Positions 41,074 through 48,907 of a stretch of 64,000 nucleotides of DNA are shown piece by piece; the first letter of the stretch is position 1, and each line of letters opens with the position of its first letter. The notes under the pieces are model-generated. The model was not told the origin of the DNA, searched no databases, and saw only the letters and a list, made by a program, of their open reading frames with translations. The stretch covers positions 15,037 through 79,036 of the forward strand of contig NZ_FXTU01000010.1 of NCBI RefSeq assembly GCF_900182735.1, given 5' to 3'. Source of the stretch: Laceyella tengchongensis (GTDB taxonomy: Bacteria > Bacillota > Bacilli > Thermoactinomycetales > Thermoactinomycetaceae). A program made the position numbers and the translations under genes.

Positions 41074-42834
41074 ATGGTTAAGCAGCTTTCGTGGAAAGTG
41101 GGCGGACAGCAGGGGGAAGGTATCGACAGTGCGGGGGAAACATTGTCGACCGCACTAAATCGCAAGGGCTATTATCTATACGGTTACAGGCACTTCTCCT
41201 CACGCATCAAAGGCGGGCATTCTAATACCAAGATTCGCATCAGCACAAGCCCGGTTCGCTCCATTTCCGACGAGCTGGATATTCTTGTTGCATTTGACCA
41301 AGAAACAATTGACTTAAATGCGCATGAGTTGATTGCAGATGGTGTGATCTTGGCTGATGCCAAATTTAAACCAACCGTTCCGGAGGGAGTAACTGCACAC
41401 CTTCTCGCAGTTCCATTCACCAAAATTGCGGAAGAAGTTGGCATGGCCCAAATGAAAAACATGGTGGCCGTGGGTGCTTCCATCGCATTGCTGGGACTGT
41501 CGGTTGACGCCTTTAAAGAAGTGATCGAAGAAAGATTCGCTCGAAAAGGCCAAAAAGTAGTAGACAAAAATATGGAAGCGATCACAAAAGGCCATGAGTA
41601 TGTGCAAGAGCAGATCGGCAACACCATTACAAAGTTCCGCTTAGATCCATCTGATGGCAAAAAGCGCTTATATATGATCGGAAATGATGCCATTGCGTTG
41701 GGAGCGGTCGCTGCAGGTGCGCGTTTGATGGCGGCATATCCGATTACGCCATCTTCTGAAATCATGGAATACCTCATCAAAAAGTTGCCTGAACTCGGTG
41801 GCACGGTAGTGCAAACCGAGGACGAGATCGCTGCGATGACGATGGTGATCGGCGCCAACTATGGTGGCGTGCGTGCGTTGACGGCGTCTGCTGGACCGGG
41901 GCTCTCCTTGATGACTGAAGCGATCGGTCTCGCCGGAATGACTGAAACGCCAGCTGTCATTGTCAATACCCAGCGCGGGGGTCCAAGCACAGGGTTGCCG
42001 ACCAAGCAAGAGCAAAGTGACGTGTTGGCCATGCTTTACAGCACACACGGGGAAATTCCGAAAATCGTGTTGGCTCCGAGCACGGTGGAAGAGTGCTTCT
42101 ATGACACGATTCAAGCCTTCAATTTGGCGGAGCAATATCAATGTCCGGTTATTATCTTGTCGGACTTGGCGCTTTCCCTCGGTAAGCAAACCGTCAATCC
42201 GCTTGACTATGATCGGATCGAAATCAAGCGCGGGAAATTGGTTGACTGGAACGAAGAGTTGCCGCCGCTTGAAAATTCACAGCTGTTCCCGCGTTACGAA
42301 TTCACGGAAGACGGCATTTCTCGCCGCGTTCTGCCAGGGAAAAAAGACGGCTTGCATCATGTGACCGGGGTAGAACACGATGAAACGGGGCGTCCATCTG
42401 AAAATCCGCTCAACCGCAAACGGATGATGGATAAGCGCTTGTCCAAGTTGAGCAATGGCATCGACTTCGACACCCCTGTATTCCTGGATGCGCAACATGA
42501 AGAGGCAGATCTTCTGATCGTGGGCTTCAATTCCACCCGCGGTACGATCACGGAAGCAAAAGAGCGGTTGGAAGCGGAAGGATTGAAAGTGAATCATGCC
42601 CACATCCGCCAAATCTTGCCTTTCCCGACGGAGATCATGCAACAGCAAATCCAAAAGGCGAAAAAAGTGTTGGTTGTAGAAAACAACGCGACAGGACAAT
42701 TGACCAATCTGATCAAAATGCATGTAGGATTCGCCGAGAAATTAGTTCACTATGGCAAATACGATGGAAATCCATTCTTGCCATCCGAAATTTACAAACA
42801 ATGTAAGGAGCTGTTGGTTCATGGCCACATTTAA
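41074..42834 (+). CDS. korA: 2-oxoacid:ferredoxin oxidoreductase, gamma-alpha fused subunit
   Basis: A 586-residue subunit. Residues about 1-190 are the gamma domain (SWKVGGQQGEGIDSAGETL), and about 210-580 the alpha domain with AAYPITPSSEIMEYL and TASAGPGLSLMTEAIGLAG. With the beta subunit it converts 2-oxoacids (2-oxoglutarate or pyruvate) and CoA to acyl-CoA and CO2, reducing ferredoxin. The substrate cannot be fixed from sequence. The ATG at 41074 follows AAAGGAGATGAG; the in-frame TTG at 41020 lacks a ribosome site. It overlaps korB by 14 bases. Confidence 0.93.
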   Translation: MVKQLSWKVGGQQGEGIDSAGETLSTALNRKGYYLYGYRHFSSRIKGGHSNTKIRISTSPVRSISDELDILVAFDQETIDLNAHELIADGVILADAKFKPTVPEGVTAHLLAVPFTKIAEEVGMAQMKNMVAVGASIALLGLSVDAFKEVIEERFARKGQKVVDKNMEAITKGHEYVQEQIGNTITKFRLDPSDGKKRLYMIGNDAIALGAVAAGARLMAAYPITPSSEIMEYLIKKLPELGGTVVQTEDEIAAMTMVIGANYGGVRALTASAGPGLSLMTEAIGLAGMTETPAVIVNTQRGGPSTGLPTKQEQSDVLAMLYSTHGEIPKIVLAPSTVEECFYDTIQAFNLAEQYQCPVIILSDLALSLGKQTVNPLDYDRIEIKRGKLVDWNEELPPLENSQLFPRYEFTEDGISRRVLPGKKDGLHHVTGVEHDETGRPSENPLNRKRMMDKRLSKLSNGIDFDTPVFLDAQHEEADLLIVGFNSTRGTITEAKERLEAEGLKVNHAHIRQILPFPTEIMQQQIQKAKKVLVVENNATGQLTNLIKMHVGFAEKLVHYGKYDGNPFLPSEIYKQCKELLVHGHI

Positions 42835-43687
42835 AGATTTTCGCAACAAAGTAAAGCCCAACTGGTGCCCAGGTTGTGGTGATTTCTCTGTGTTGGCCGC
42901 CATGCAGCGTGCTTTCGCCAATCTTGGGTTGGAACCGCATGATGTTGCAGTCGTATCGGGAATTGGTTGTTCAGGACGCATCTCAGGTTATGTGAATGCA
43001 TATGGCTTGCACGGCGTGCATGGTCGTGCCTTGCCAATCGCCCAAGGCTTGAAGCTCGCTAACCGCGATTTGACGGTGGTTGCCGCTGGTGGTGACGGAG
43101 ACGGTTTTGCGATCGGGATGGGGCATACTGTTCACTCGATCCGCCGGAATGTGGACATCACCTACATCGTGATGGATAACCAAGTGTACGGATTGACCAA
43201 AGGACAAACTTCGCCCCGCAGTGAGATGGGTTTCAAAACCAAGAGTACGCCAAGTGGTTCGATCGAATCGGCAATCCATCCGATGGAAATGGCGTTGACG
43301 GTAGGAGCGGGATTCGTGGCACAATCGGTTTCCAGCGATTTGAAGCAATTGACCCACGTCATTGAAGAAGGTATCAAACACAAAGGGTTCTCTTTGATCA
43401 ACGTTTACAGCCCATGTGTTACCTACAACAAAGTCAACACTTATGACTGGTTCAAGGAGAATCTCGTAAACCTGGACAACGACGAGAATTACGACGCCTC
43501 CAACCGTTCCATGGCCATGCAGAAGTTGATGGAACATCATGGCCTGGTGACAGGTATTATCTATCAAAACAAAGAGCGCAAATCCTACGAAGAGATGATC
43601 AAAGGGTTCAAAGAAGAGCCGCTGGCCAAGCAGGATTTGATGCTTGATCGTGAGCACTTTGATAAATTAGTGGCTGAGTTTGCATAA
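42821..43687 (+). CDS. korB: 2-oxoacid:ferredoxin oxidoreductase, beta subunit
   Basis: A 288-residue thiamine-diphosphate-binding subunit. WCPGCGDFSVLAAMQRA provides cluster-ligand cysteines, and AAGGDGDGFAIGMGH is the ThDP/Mg motif. A further cysteine lies in INVYSPCVTYN. There is no separate ferredoxin-like domain. It starts inside the end of korA after TAAGGAG, so the two subunits are made together. A hairpin follows. Confidence 0.94.
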   Translation: MATFKDFRNKVKPNWCPGCGDFSVLAAMQRAFANLGLEPHDVAVVSGIGCSGRISGYVNAYGLHGVHGRALPIAQGLKLANRDLTVVAAGGDGDGFAIGMGHTVHSIRRNVDITYIVMDNQVYGLTKGQTSPRSEMGFKTKSTPSGSIESAIHPMEMALTVGAGFVAQSVSSDLKQLTHVIEEGIKHKGFSLINVYSPCVTYNKVNTYDWFKENLVNLDNDENYDASNRSMAMQKLMEHHGLVTGIIYQNKERKSYEEMIKGFKEEPLAKQDLMLDREHFDKLVAEFA

Positions 43688-43695
43688 TAAGTAGA

Positions 43696-43731
43696 AAAAC
43701 CACTTCCTTGCCTTGGGGAGTGGTTTCTTCT
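43696..43731 (+). terminator. Terminator after korB
   Basis: AAACCACTTCC / GGGAGTGGTTT pairing with an 8-base loop, then TTCTTCTT. It ends just before the ribosome site of the next gene. Confidence 0.7.
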
Positions 43732-43754
43732 TACAAAGGAGGCAGCTTTCGACC

Positions 43755-44489
43755 ATGCGGTGGACTGTGCTGGGATGTCATTCCCCTTATCCGGCGCCGG
43801 GTGGGGCGACATTGGGGTATTTGTTGGAGGCGGATCAAAAGCGCATCCTAATCGATTGTGGTAGTGGTGTGTTGGCACAACTGGCCAAAATGATGCCGAT
43901 TCATGAACTGGATGCTGTGTTTTTATCCCATTTGCATCATGACCATATCTCCGATTTCTTTGTCTTGCAATACGCGTTGTTGGTTGCTAGCAACCAGCAA
44001 AAACGAAAGCGTCCCCTGCCTGTATGGGCGCCAGCGGAACCCGCCCATTGGTACGCAAAGCTGAGTTATCAAAACTTGATCGACAAACGGCCGATAGGAA
44101 CAGAGTCGGTCAGCATAGGCAAGCTCACATTTAGCTTTCATCGTACCGACCACGCCATTCCGTGTTATGCCATTCGCATTTCCGACGGGAAAAAAACGAT
44201 TTTGTATGGCGCTGATGCTGGTCCGAAAACGGATTGGTTGGCGATGGGGAGAAAGCCGGATCTGTTTGTGTGCGAGGCGACGTATCTACATCAGGAGCTA
44301 CCGGCGCATCCCATAGGGCATTTGTCCGCCAAACAAGCAGCGGAAGCCGGCGTGGCGCTTCAAGCCAAGCGATTACTGTTGACCCATTTGTATCCGGAAC
44401 GAGACCCTGAGCCGCTCGGAGAGGAAGCGCAAGCCGTGTTCCCTGGTCCCTGCCAGGTCAGCCGGATCGGCATGCAAATAGATGTTTGA
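43755..44489 (+). CDS. MBL-fold metallohydrolase
   Basis: A 244-residue metallo-beta-lactamase-fold protein of the RNase Z-like/YhfI group. It has DCGSGVLAQL, the metal motif SHLHHDHISDF (HxHxDH), YGADAGPKTDW and a late ATYLHQE...HLSAKQAAE with conserved histidine. The substrate is unknown; relatives cleave phosphodiester or ester bonds. AAAGGAGG lies 11-12 bases before the ATG at 43755. It follows korAB after a terminator and precedes the xpt riboswitch. Confidence 0.87.
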   Translation: MRWTVLGCHSPYPAPGGATLGYLLEADQKRILIDCGSGVLAQLAKMMPIHELDAVFLSHLHHDHISDFFVLQYALLVASNQQKRKRPLPVWAPAEPAHWYAKLSYQNLIDKRPIGTESVSIGKLTFSFHRTDHAIPCYAIRISDGKKTILYGADAGPKTDWLAMGRKPDLFVCEATYLHQELPAHPIGHLSAKQAAEAGVALQAKRLLLTHLYPERDPEPLGEEAQAVFPGPCQVSRIGMQIDV

Positions 44490-44564
44490 ACCATGCCTTC
44501 GATAATTTTTGATAGCTTGAATGGACAGGGTCAGATATAATTTGTTTATTGATTAAAATGAAGA

Positions 44565-44641
44565 TGTCCCTCATATAATCGCAAGAATTGGCTTGCGAGT
44601 TTCTACCGGATGACCGTAAATCATCCGACTACGGGTGGGCA
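44565..44641 (+). promoter_or_regulatory. Guanine-type purine riboswitch (upstream of xpt)
   Basis: The purine aptamer core is clear: CATATAATCGC...GCGAGTTTCTACCGGATGACCGTAAATCATCCGACTACG. P2 is formed by CGCAAG/CTTGCG and P3 by CCGGATGA/TCATCCG. The discriminating pyrimidine in the 3' joining strand is C (GACTACG, where adenine riboswitches have GATTAT), so guanine or hypoxanthine should be the ligand. The outer P1 stem is imperfect as I read it. A TATAAT at 44536-44541 could be the -10. Confidence 0.93.
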
Positions 44642-44643
44642 AC

Positions 44644-44675
44644 AAGACAAAGACGGGTGTGTCTTTGTCTTTTTC
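44644..44675 (+). terminator. Riboswitch-controlled terminator of xpt
   Basis: Perfect 11-bp stem AAGACAAAGAC / GTCTTTGTCTT, 6-base loop, then Ts. It lies directly after the aptamer, as expected for an OFF switch. Confidence 0.88.
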
Positions 44676-44744
44676 CATGGAGAGAAAGCCTAGGTCGTTG
44701 GCTCACTCACCGAAGGGGCTTTTGCTGTGGGAGGAGAAGCTGTT

Positions 44745-45320
44745 ATGCAATTGTTGAAAGAGAAGATACGCCAAGAAGGAAAGGCGTTATCATCCGAAAT
44801 TTTGAAGGTGGATTCGTTTTTAAACCATCAAATTGATCCGGAGTTGATGCAAGAGATCGGCCAAGAATTTGCACGCCGATTCACGAATGATGGCATCACG
44901 CGGATATTGACGATCGAATCGTCGGGGATCGCCCCGTCGGTCATGGCCGGATTGGCATTAGGTGTTCCGGTTGTCTTCGCCCGCAAGCGCAAATCCTTGA
45001 CATTGCAAGAGGATTTTTATGAAGCCAAGGTGCATTCGTTCACCAAACAACAGACTAACACCATTGTGGTCTCCAAAGCGCATTTGGTTGCAACGGACAA
45101 GGTGTTGGTGATTGATGATTTCTTGGCCAATGGACAAGCGGCGGAAGGATTGATTGATATTGTCCAACAAGCCGAAGCGACGCTCGCCGGGGTTGGGATT
45201 GTTATAGAAAAATCGTTCCAAGAAGGCGGCGACCGGTTGAGAAGGAAGGGTATACGTGTAGAATCATTGGCTTCCGTCGCGGCGTTGGCGGAGGGAAAAG
45301 TGACGTTTGCCGGGGAGTGA
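44745..45320 (+). CDS. xpt: Xanthine phosphoribosyltransferase
   Basis: Converts xanthine (and more weakly guanine) with PRPP to the nucleotide in purine salvage. A 191-residue cytosolic enzyme closely following B. subtilis Xpt: LKVDSFLNHQIDPELM, TIESSGIAPSVMAG, PVVFARKRKSLTL and the PRPP-binding VLVIDDFLANGQA. The ATG at 44745 (MQLLKEKI) follows GAGGAG with an 8-base gap; the in-frame GTG at 44727 would precede the ribosome site. In B. subtilis xpt is followed by the permease gene pbuX; here it is not. Confidence 0.96.
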   Translation: MQLLKEKIRQEGKALSSEILKVDSFLNHQIDPELMQEIGQEFARRFTNDGITRILTIESSGIAPSVMAGLALGVPVVFARKRKSLTLQEDFYEAKVHSFTKQQTNTIVVSKAHLVATDKVLVIDDFLANGQAAEGLIDIVQQAEATLAGVGIVIEKSFQEGGDRLRRKGIRVESLASVAALAEGKVTFAGE

Positions 45321-45803
45321 GCGAACAAGCCCAGTTTCTGTGTCATGCAGAAGCTGGGCTTGCTTATGTGGCAGGTCGATGGCCCGTTGGGCGCGAAGGT
45401 TCCGCTCATCTGTTTTGAGTTGTACCCGAACAAGACCCAGATTTTCGAAGGCGTGTTGAAACAAGAGGTATTTGCATTCAGTATTAATTCCCGTCCCCTG
45501 CGCGTAAGGGGCGTAATAGGTATGGCCGATCTCCGCCGTCAACCGGTCAGTGTACAGATCATACAGGCGGGTGGCACCCACGATCGTGTTTGTTGAGGAG
45601 TCAATCACGACAAATGGAAGCATGGTTCCTTGGGCGAATGCGTGCAAGGCATTGTTCACATTGTGCTTCATGTCCTCCAGTGAAGTCATGGGGGTGATCA
45701 TGTAATCCCAAAGGCGGGGAGAGTCCTTGACGATGCTGTACAGAGGTTCTGCGTGTGTTGGATGCAATAGGTGGAGTGAATAGCGCCAGCCGGTTAATTG
45801 CAT
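45264..45803 (-). pseudogene. GNAT-family N-acetyltransferase, C-terminus apparently lost
   Basis: The first 135 or so residues are a good RimJ/RimL-type acetyltransferase: HLLHPTHAEPLYSIV, VVIDSSTNTIVGATRLYDL, AEIGHTYYAPYAQGTGINTE (acetyl-CoA loop QGTGIN) and LVRVQLKTDERNLRAQRAI. Family members then continue with a Leu-Gly-Ala/Glu-Gly segment and a C-terminal strand. Here the frame instead runs into non-homologous, basic sequence that crosses the xpt terminator hairpin and overlaps the last 57 bases of xpt. Deletion or replacement of the 3' end by the xpt side seems likely. A partly active protein cannot be excluded. Confidence 0.7.
45326..45362 (+). terminator. Hairpin after xpt
   Basis: CAAGCCCAG / CTGGGCTTG stem, extended inward by TTTCTG/CAGAAG, with almost no T run. 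It lies inside the 3' end of the minus-strand acetyltransferase reading frame. Confidence 0.6.
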
Positions 45804-46054
45804 CGTATCACCTTCTGGTTCAAATATGTGTGAATAGCTACAAGGTTATTTTTGCATGAATCAGCGGCAAGTTTCAGAAAAAATGTGGCAACCTTGGGGC
45901 AAGTGTACGGTTTTGTACTATCATGATAAACAAGTTTGTTTCACAAACATTCTGAAATGGATTAAGCACAGCAGTACCGGTTGATTCGAACCGGGAACAC
46001 TTGATATCGGCAAGTTGTATGACTTGCCGAAAATGGCGAATATAGGAGAATTCA
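45804..46054. other. Intergenic region before miaB with two palindromes
   Basis: It holds CCGGTT-6-AACCGG (45977-45994) and a perfect 9-bp inverted repeat TCGGCAAGT-6-ACTTGCCGA (46007-46030), 13 bases apart, just upstream of the miaB promoter. No coding frame was recognised. Confidence 0.55.
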
Positions 46055-46083
46055 TTGATCAAGTTGCACAGATCAGGTATAAT
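46055..46083 (+). promoter_or_regulatory. Sigma-A promoter upstream of miaB
   Basis: -35 TTGATC (46055-46060), 17-base spacer, consensus -10 TATAAT (46078-46083), about 100 bases before the miaB ATG. Confidence 0.78.
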
Positions 46084-46181
46084 AACTTAGTTAAATGAGC
46101 ACTTAATGATCATTTTGAGCCGTTATGGCTCTTGGCATAGAACACAGGATCTCAAGTTTGTTCAGAAAGGATGGACACGAC

Positions 46182-47660
46182 ATGGGCAAACAAGTGAAAG
46201 ATTACAGCCAATATTTTGTCGCGCCAGATTTGAAACAGGCCAAAAAGCGGGGCAAAGAGGATGTGCAGGTACTCCAATTTGAGCAAATCCCAGAAAATAT
46301 GCGCTCTGTGGGTAAAGGCAAAAAATACATGATCGAGACGTATGGATGCCAGATGAATGTCCATGATAGCGAGACGATTGCCGGGATTTTGGAAGAAATG
46401 AGTTATACCCGCACCAATCGCGAAGAGGAAGCAGACATCATCCTCCTCAACACTTGCGCGATCCGTGAAAACGCGGAGGACAAAGTGTTTGGAGAATTGG
46501 GCCGTTTGAAGCAACTCAAGCTGGAAAACCCGGATCTGATTTTGGGTGTTTGTGGTTGCATGTCTCAAGAAGAGGTGGTCGTGAACCGTATCTTACAGAG
46601 TTACCAGCATGTTGACTTGGTTTTTGGTACGCATAACATCCACCGCTTGCCGGTTTTGCTTCAAAATGCGCTCTTCTCCAAGGAAATGGTGATCGAAGTT
46701 TGGTCTAAAGAGGGCGACGTCGTTGAAAACATGCCAAAGGTACGTGAAGATGGTTTGCGCGCTTGGGTGAACATCATGTACGGTTGTGACAAGTTCTGCA
46801 CGTACTGTATTGTTCCATATACGCGGGGGAAAGAGAGAAGCCGCCGTCCAGAGGATGTGTTAAACGAAATCCGCGAATTGGCGCGCAAAGGTTACCAAGA
46901 GGTGACGTTGCTGGGGCAAAACGTCAACGCATACGGTAAGGACTTTGAAGACATCCATTACACCTTCGCCCATCTCATGGATGATGTTCGTAAGATCGGT
47001 ATTCCGCGCGTGCGCTTCACCACAAGCCACCCGCGCGATTTCGACGATCATCTCGTCGAGGTGCTGGCAAAACGGGGGAATTTGGTGGAGCATATCCACT
47101 TGCCAGTGCAATCGGGCAGTTCCGAGGTCTTGAAGCTGATGGCTCGTAAATACACACGCGAACAATATCTGGAACTTGTCCGCAAAATCAAGGAAGCGAT
47201 CCCAGATGTGGTGCTGACGACGGACATCATTGTCGGATTCCCAGGTGAAACGGATGAACAATTTGAAGAAACCCTGTCCTTGGTGAAAGAAGTGGAATAC
47301 GATTCGGCCTTCACCTTCATCTACTCTCCACGAGAAGGCACACCGGCGGCTAAGATGAAAGACGATGTGCCGATGGAAGTAAAGAAAGCGCGCCTACAAC
47401 GCCTGAATGAATTGCAAAATGAAATTAGCCGCCGCAAGAACGAAGCGTTGCGCGGCAAAATCGTAGAAGTGTTGGTTGAAGGGGAAAGCAAAAAGAATCC
47501 GGATGTGCTCTCTGGACGCACTCGCACCAACAAGTTGGTAAACTTCATCGGTCCGAAGCACCTCATTGGGAAGATGGTGCACGTGCGGATCGATGAACCG
47601 CAGACTTGGACGCTAAAAGGCGTTTGGGTTGATCAGGAGTCCCGCGTGGTGGGTGGTTGA
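46182..47660 (+). CDS. miaB: tRNA-2-methylthio-N6-dimethylallyladenosine synthase
   Basis: A radical-SAM methylthiotransferase that adds the ms2 group to i6A37 of tRNAs. About 492 residues: an N-terminal MTTase domain with the auxiliary cluster cysteines (ETYGCQMNVHDS, LLNTCAIRENA, GVCGCMSQ), the radical-SAM motif GCDKFCTYCIVPYTRG near residue 205, the core to about 420 and a C-terminal TRAM domain. The ATG at 46182 follows AAAGGATGG. The substrate-forming enzyme MiaA is encoded at 55866. ricA overlaps functionally and starts 2 bases after the stop. Confidence 0.96.
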   Translation: MGKQVKDYSQYFVAPDLKQAKKRGKEDVQVLQFEQIPENMRSVGKGKKYMIETYGCQMNVHDSETIAGILEEMSYTRTNREEEADIILLNTCAIRENAEDKVFGELGRLKQLKLENPDLILGVCGCMSQEEVVVNRILQSYQHVDLVFGTHNIHRLPVLLQNALFSKEMVIEVWSKEGDVVENMPKVREDGLRAWVNIMYGCDKFCTYCIVPYTRGKERSRRPEDVLNEIRELARKGYQEVTLLGQNVNAYGKDFEDIHYTFAHLMDDVRKIGIPRVRFTTSHPRDFDDHLVEVLAKRGNLVEHIHLPVQSGSSEVLKLMARKYTREQYLELVRKIKEAIPDVVLTTDIIVGFPGETDEQFEETLSLVKEVEYDSAFTFIYSPREGTPAAKMKDDVPMEVKKARLQRLNELQNEISRRKNEALRGKIVEVLVEGESKKNPDVLSGRTRTNKLVNFIGPKHLIGKMVHVRIDEPQTWTLKGVWVDQESRVVGG

Positions 47661-47661
47661 G

Positions 47662-48066
47662 ATGTCCAGACACGCGATCTTGTCCGAAGCACGCAACTTC
47701 GCTGCCTTGTTGGAGCGTAGTGCTGAAGTGAAACGCTTTCGGGATGCGGAGAGGCAAGTGAACCAAAGCGATGCAGTGCAACAGACGATCGCATCCATTA
47801 AGCGCAAGCAGAAAGAGCTGGTTCATGCTAAGCATTATCAGAAGCCTGAGTACAGCCGTTTGCTTGAGCAAGAGCTGGAAAAATTGAATGGGCATTTGAA
47901 TCATTTGCCTATCGTGCGCGAATACCAACAGGCGCAAGTAGAGGTTAACGGCTTGTTGCAGACGATCCAGCAAGTGATCGCCGACACCGTCTCCCAAAAA
48001 ATCGAAGTGGAGACGGGCGGGGAGACAGCCAGCGGTTGCGGCGGAGGAGCTTGCAGTTGCCGCTAA
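47662..48066 (+). CDS. ricA: RicA/YmcA, YlbF-family regulator of RNA processing
   Basis: A 134-residue helical protein of the YlbF/YmcA family (ILSEARNFAALLERSAEVKRF, then a coiled helical pair). In B. subtilis RicA forms a complex with RicF and RicT that carries Fe-S clusters, acts with RNase Y in mRNA processing, and influences sporulation and competence. The extreme C-terminus GCGGGACSCR has three cysteines (126, 131, 133), fitting the cluster-ligand role. ricA follows miaB directly in B. subtilis too. rny lies 9 kb upstream in this window. Confidence 0.88.
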   Translation: MSRHAILSEARNFAALLERSAEVKRFRDAERQVNQSDAVQQTIASIKRKQKELVHAKHYQKPEYSRLLEQELEKLNGHLNHLPIVREYQQAQVEVNGLLQTIQQVIADTVSQKIEVETGGETASGCGGGACSCR

Positions 48067-48072
48067 AAAAGA

Positions 48073-48107
48073 CAACCCTGCGGAGAATTTCCGCAGGGTT
48101 TTTTTTG
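48073..48107 (+). terminator. Terminator of miaB-ricA
   Basis: Perfect 11-bp stem AACCCTGCGGA / TCCGCAGGGTT with a 5-base loop and eight Ts. Confidence 0.94.
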
Positions 48108-48169
48108 CACTCTAGACACTTGCCCTGCATACACTTGTTATTGAACGATGATTGGAGGAGGGAAGGAGA

Positions 48170-48748
48170 TTGTCTAATACAGATAGAGCAGTTGAATACC
48201 GTCAGATTTTGACCAAAGCGGTATGCGGAAAAGGTCGGAAATTTTCCCAGATGTCGCATTCTATTCAGCCGCCTGACAATATTGACACCATTCTTGGTGC
48301 TTGGGTTATCAATCACAACTATGACTGCCACAAAGTGGGAGAGGCCATCGAAGTACGGGGCAGTTACGACATCAATATTTGGTATTCGACCAAAGGGAAT
48401 ACCAAAACGGATGTCATGCAAGAAACCGTCTATTATACGGAGCAGGTACCCCTCACATTTTATGATCGTAACACCCGAGAGGCTTCCGTTTCAGTGACGG
48501 CGGCGGTGACGCAAGCGCCCAATTGCATCGAAGCGTCCATCGCCTCCCACAAAGACGGAGTGACGGTTCGGGTCGAAAAGGAGTTTTTGGTTGAATTGAC
48601 GGGTGAAACCAAAGTGTGCGTTCCGGTGTATCCGCTCGAGTACGCCGAAAGCGATGAGAAAGACGTGTACGAAGGAATCAGTGGAGACGTAGAAGACGAT
48701 TTTCATGATCTTGATCCCAATCTGGTTATTGATGAACTGGAAGATTAA
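48170..48748 (+). CDS. cotE: Spore coat morphogenetic protein CotE
   Basis: A 192-residue protein that organises the outer spore coat. Family blocks are YRQILTKAVCGKGRKFSQ, ILGAWVINHNYD, GSYDINIWYSTKGNTKTDV, APNCIEASIASHKDGVTVRVEKEFL and VELTGETKVCVPV, followed by an acidic C-terminal tail. The TTG at 48170 is chosen because GGAAGGAG lies just before it and it restores the family N-terminus; the in-frame ATG at 48152 overlaps the ribosome site. The order miaB-ricA-cotE is as in B. subtilis. Confidence 0.94.
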   Translation: MSNTDRAVEYRQILTKAVCGKGRKFSQMSHSIQPPDNIDTILGAWVINHNYDCHKVGEAIEVRGSYDINIWYSTKGNTKTDVMQETVYYTEQVPLTFYDRNTREASVSVTAAVTQAPNCIEASIASHKDGVTVRVEKEFLVELTGETKVCVPVYPLEYAESDEKDVYEGISGDVEDDFHDLDPNLVIDELED

Positions 48749-48759
48749 TCTGTCTTGCG

Positions 48760-48789
48760 GCTGCTGGCGATTTTGCCAGGAGCTTTTTT
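48760..48789 (+). terminator. Terminator of cotE
   Basis: GCTGCTGGC / GCCAGGAGC pairing (one mismatch) with a short loop and six Ts. Confidence 0.8.
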
Positions 48790-48907
48790 ATTTGCCCAGA
48801 CAAGACAGCGGAAAAAAGACTAACCAATTTTATGCAGGTGACATATGATAACAGCATAAAATTTCCACGAATAGCGACGGCGCGGGATAGAGAAAGGGGA
48901 AAGCTTC

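Noticed and set aside
45977..45996. tRNA T-arm-like sequence (GGTTCGAATC on the minus strand)
   Set aside because: No acceptor, D or anticodon arms around it and the loop size is wrong. Treated as a palindrome instead.
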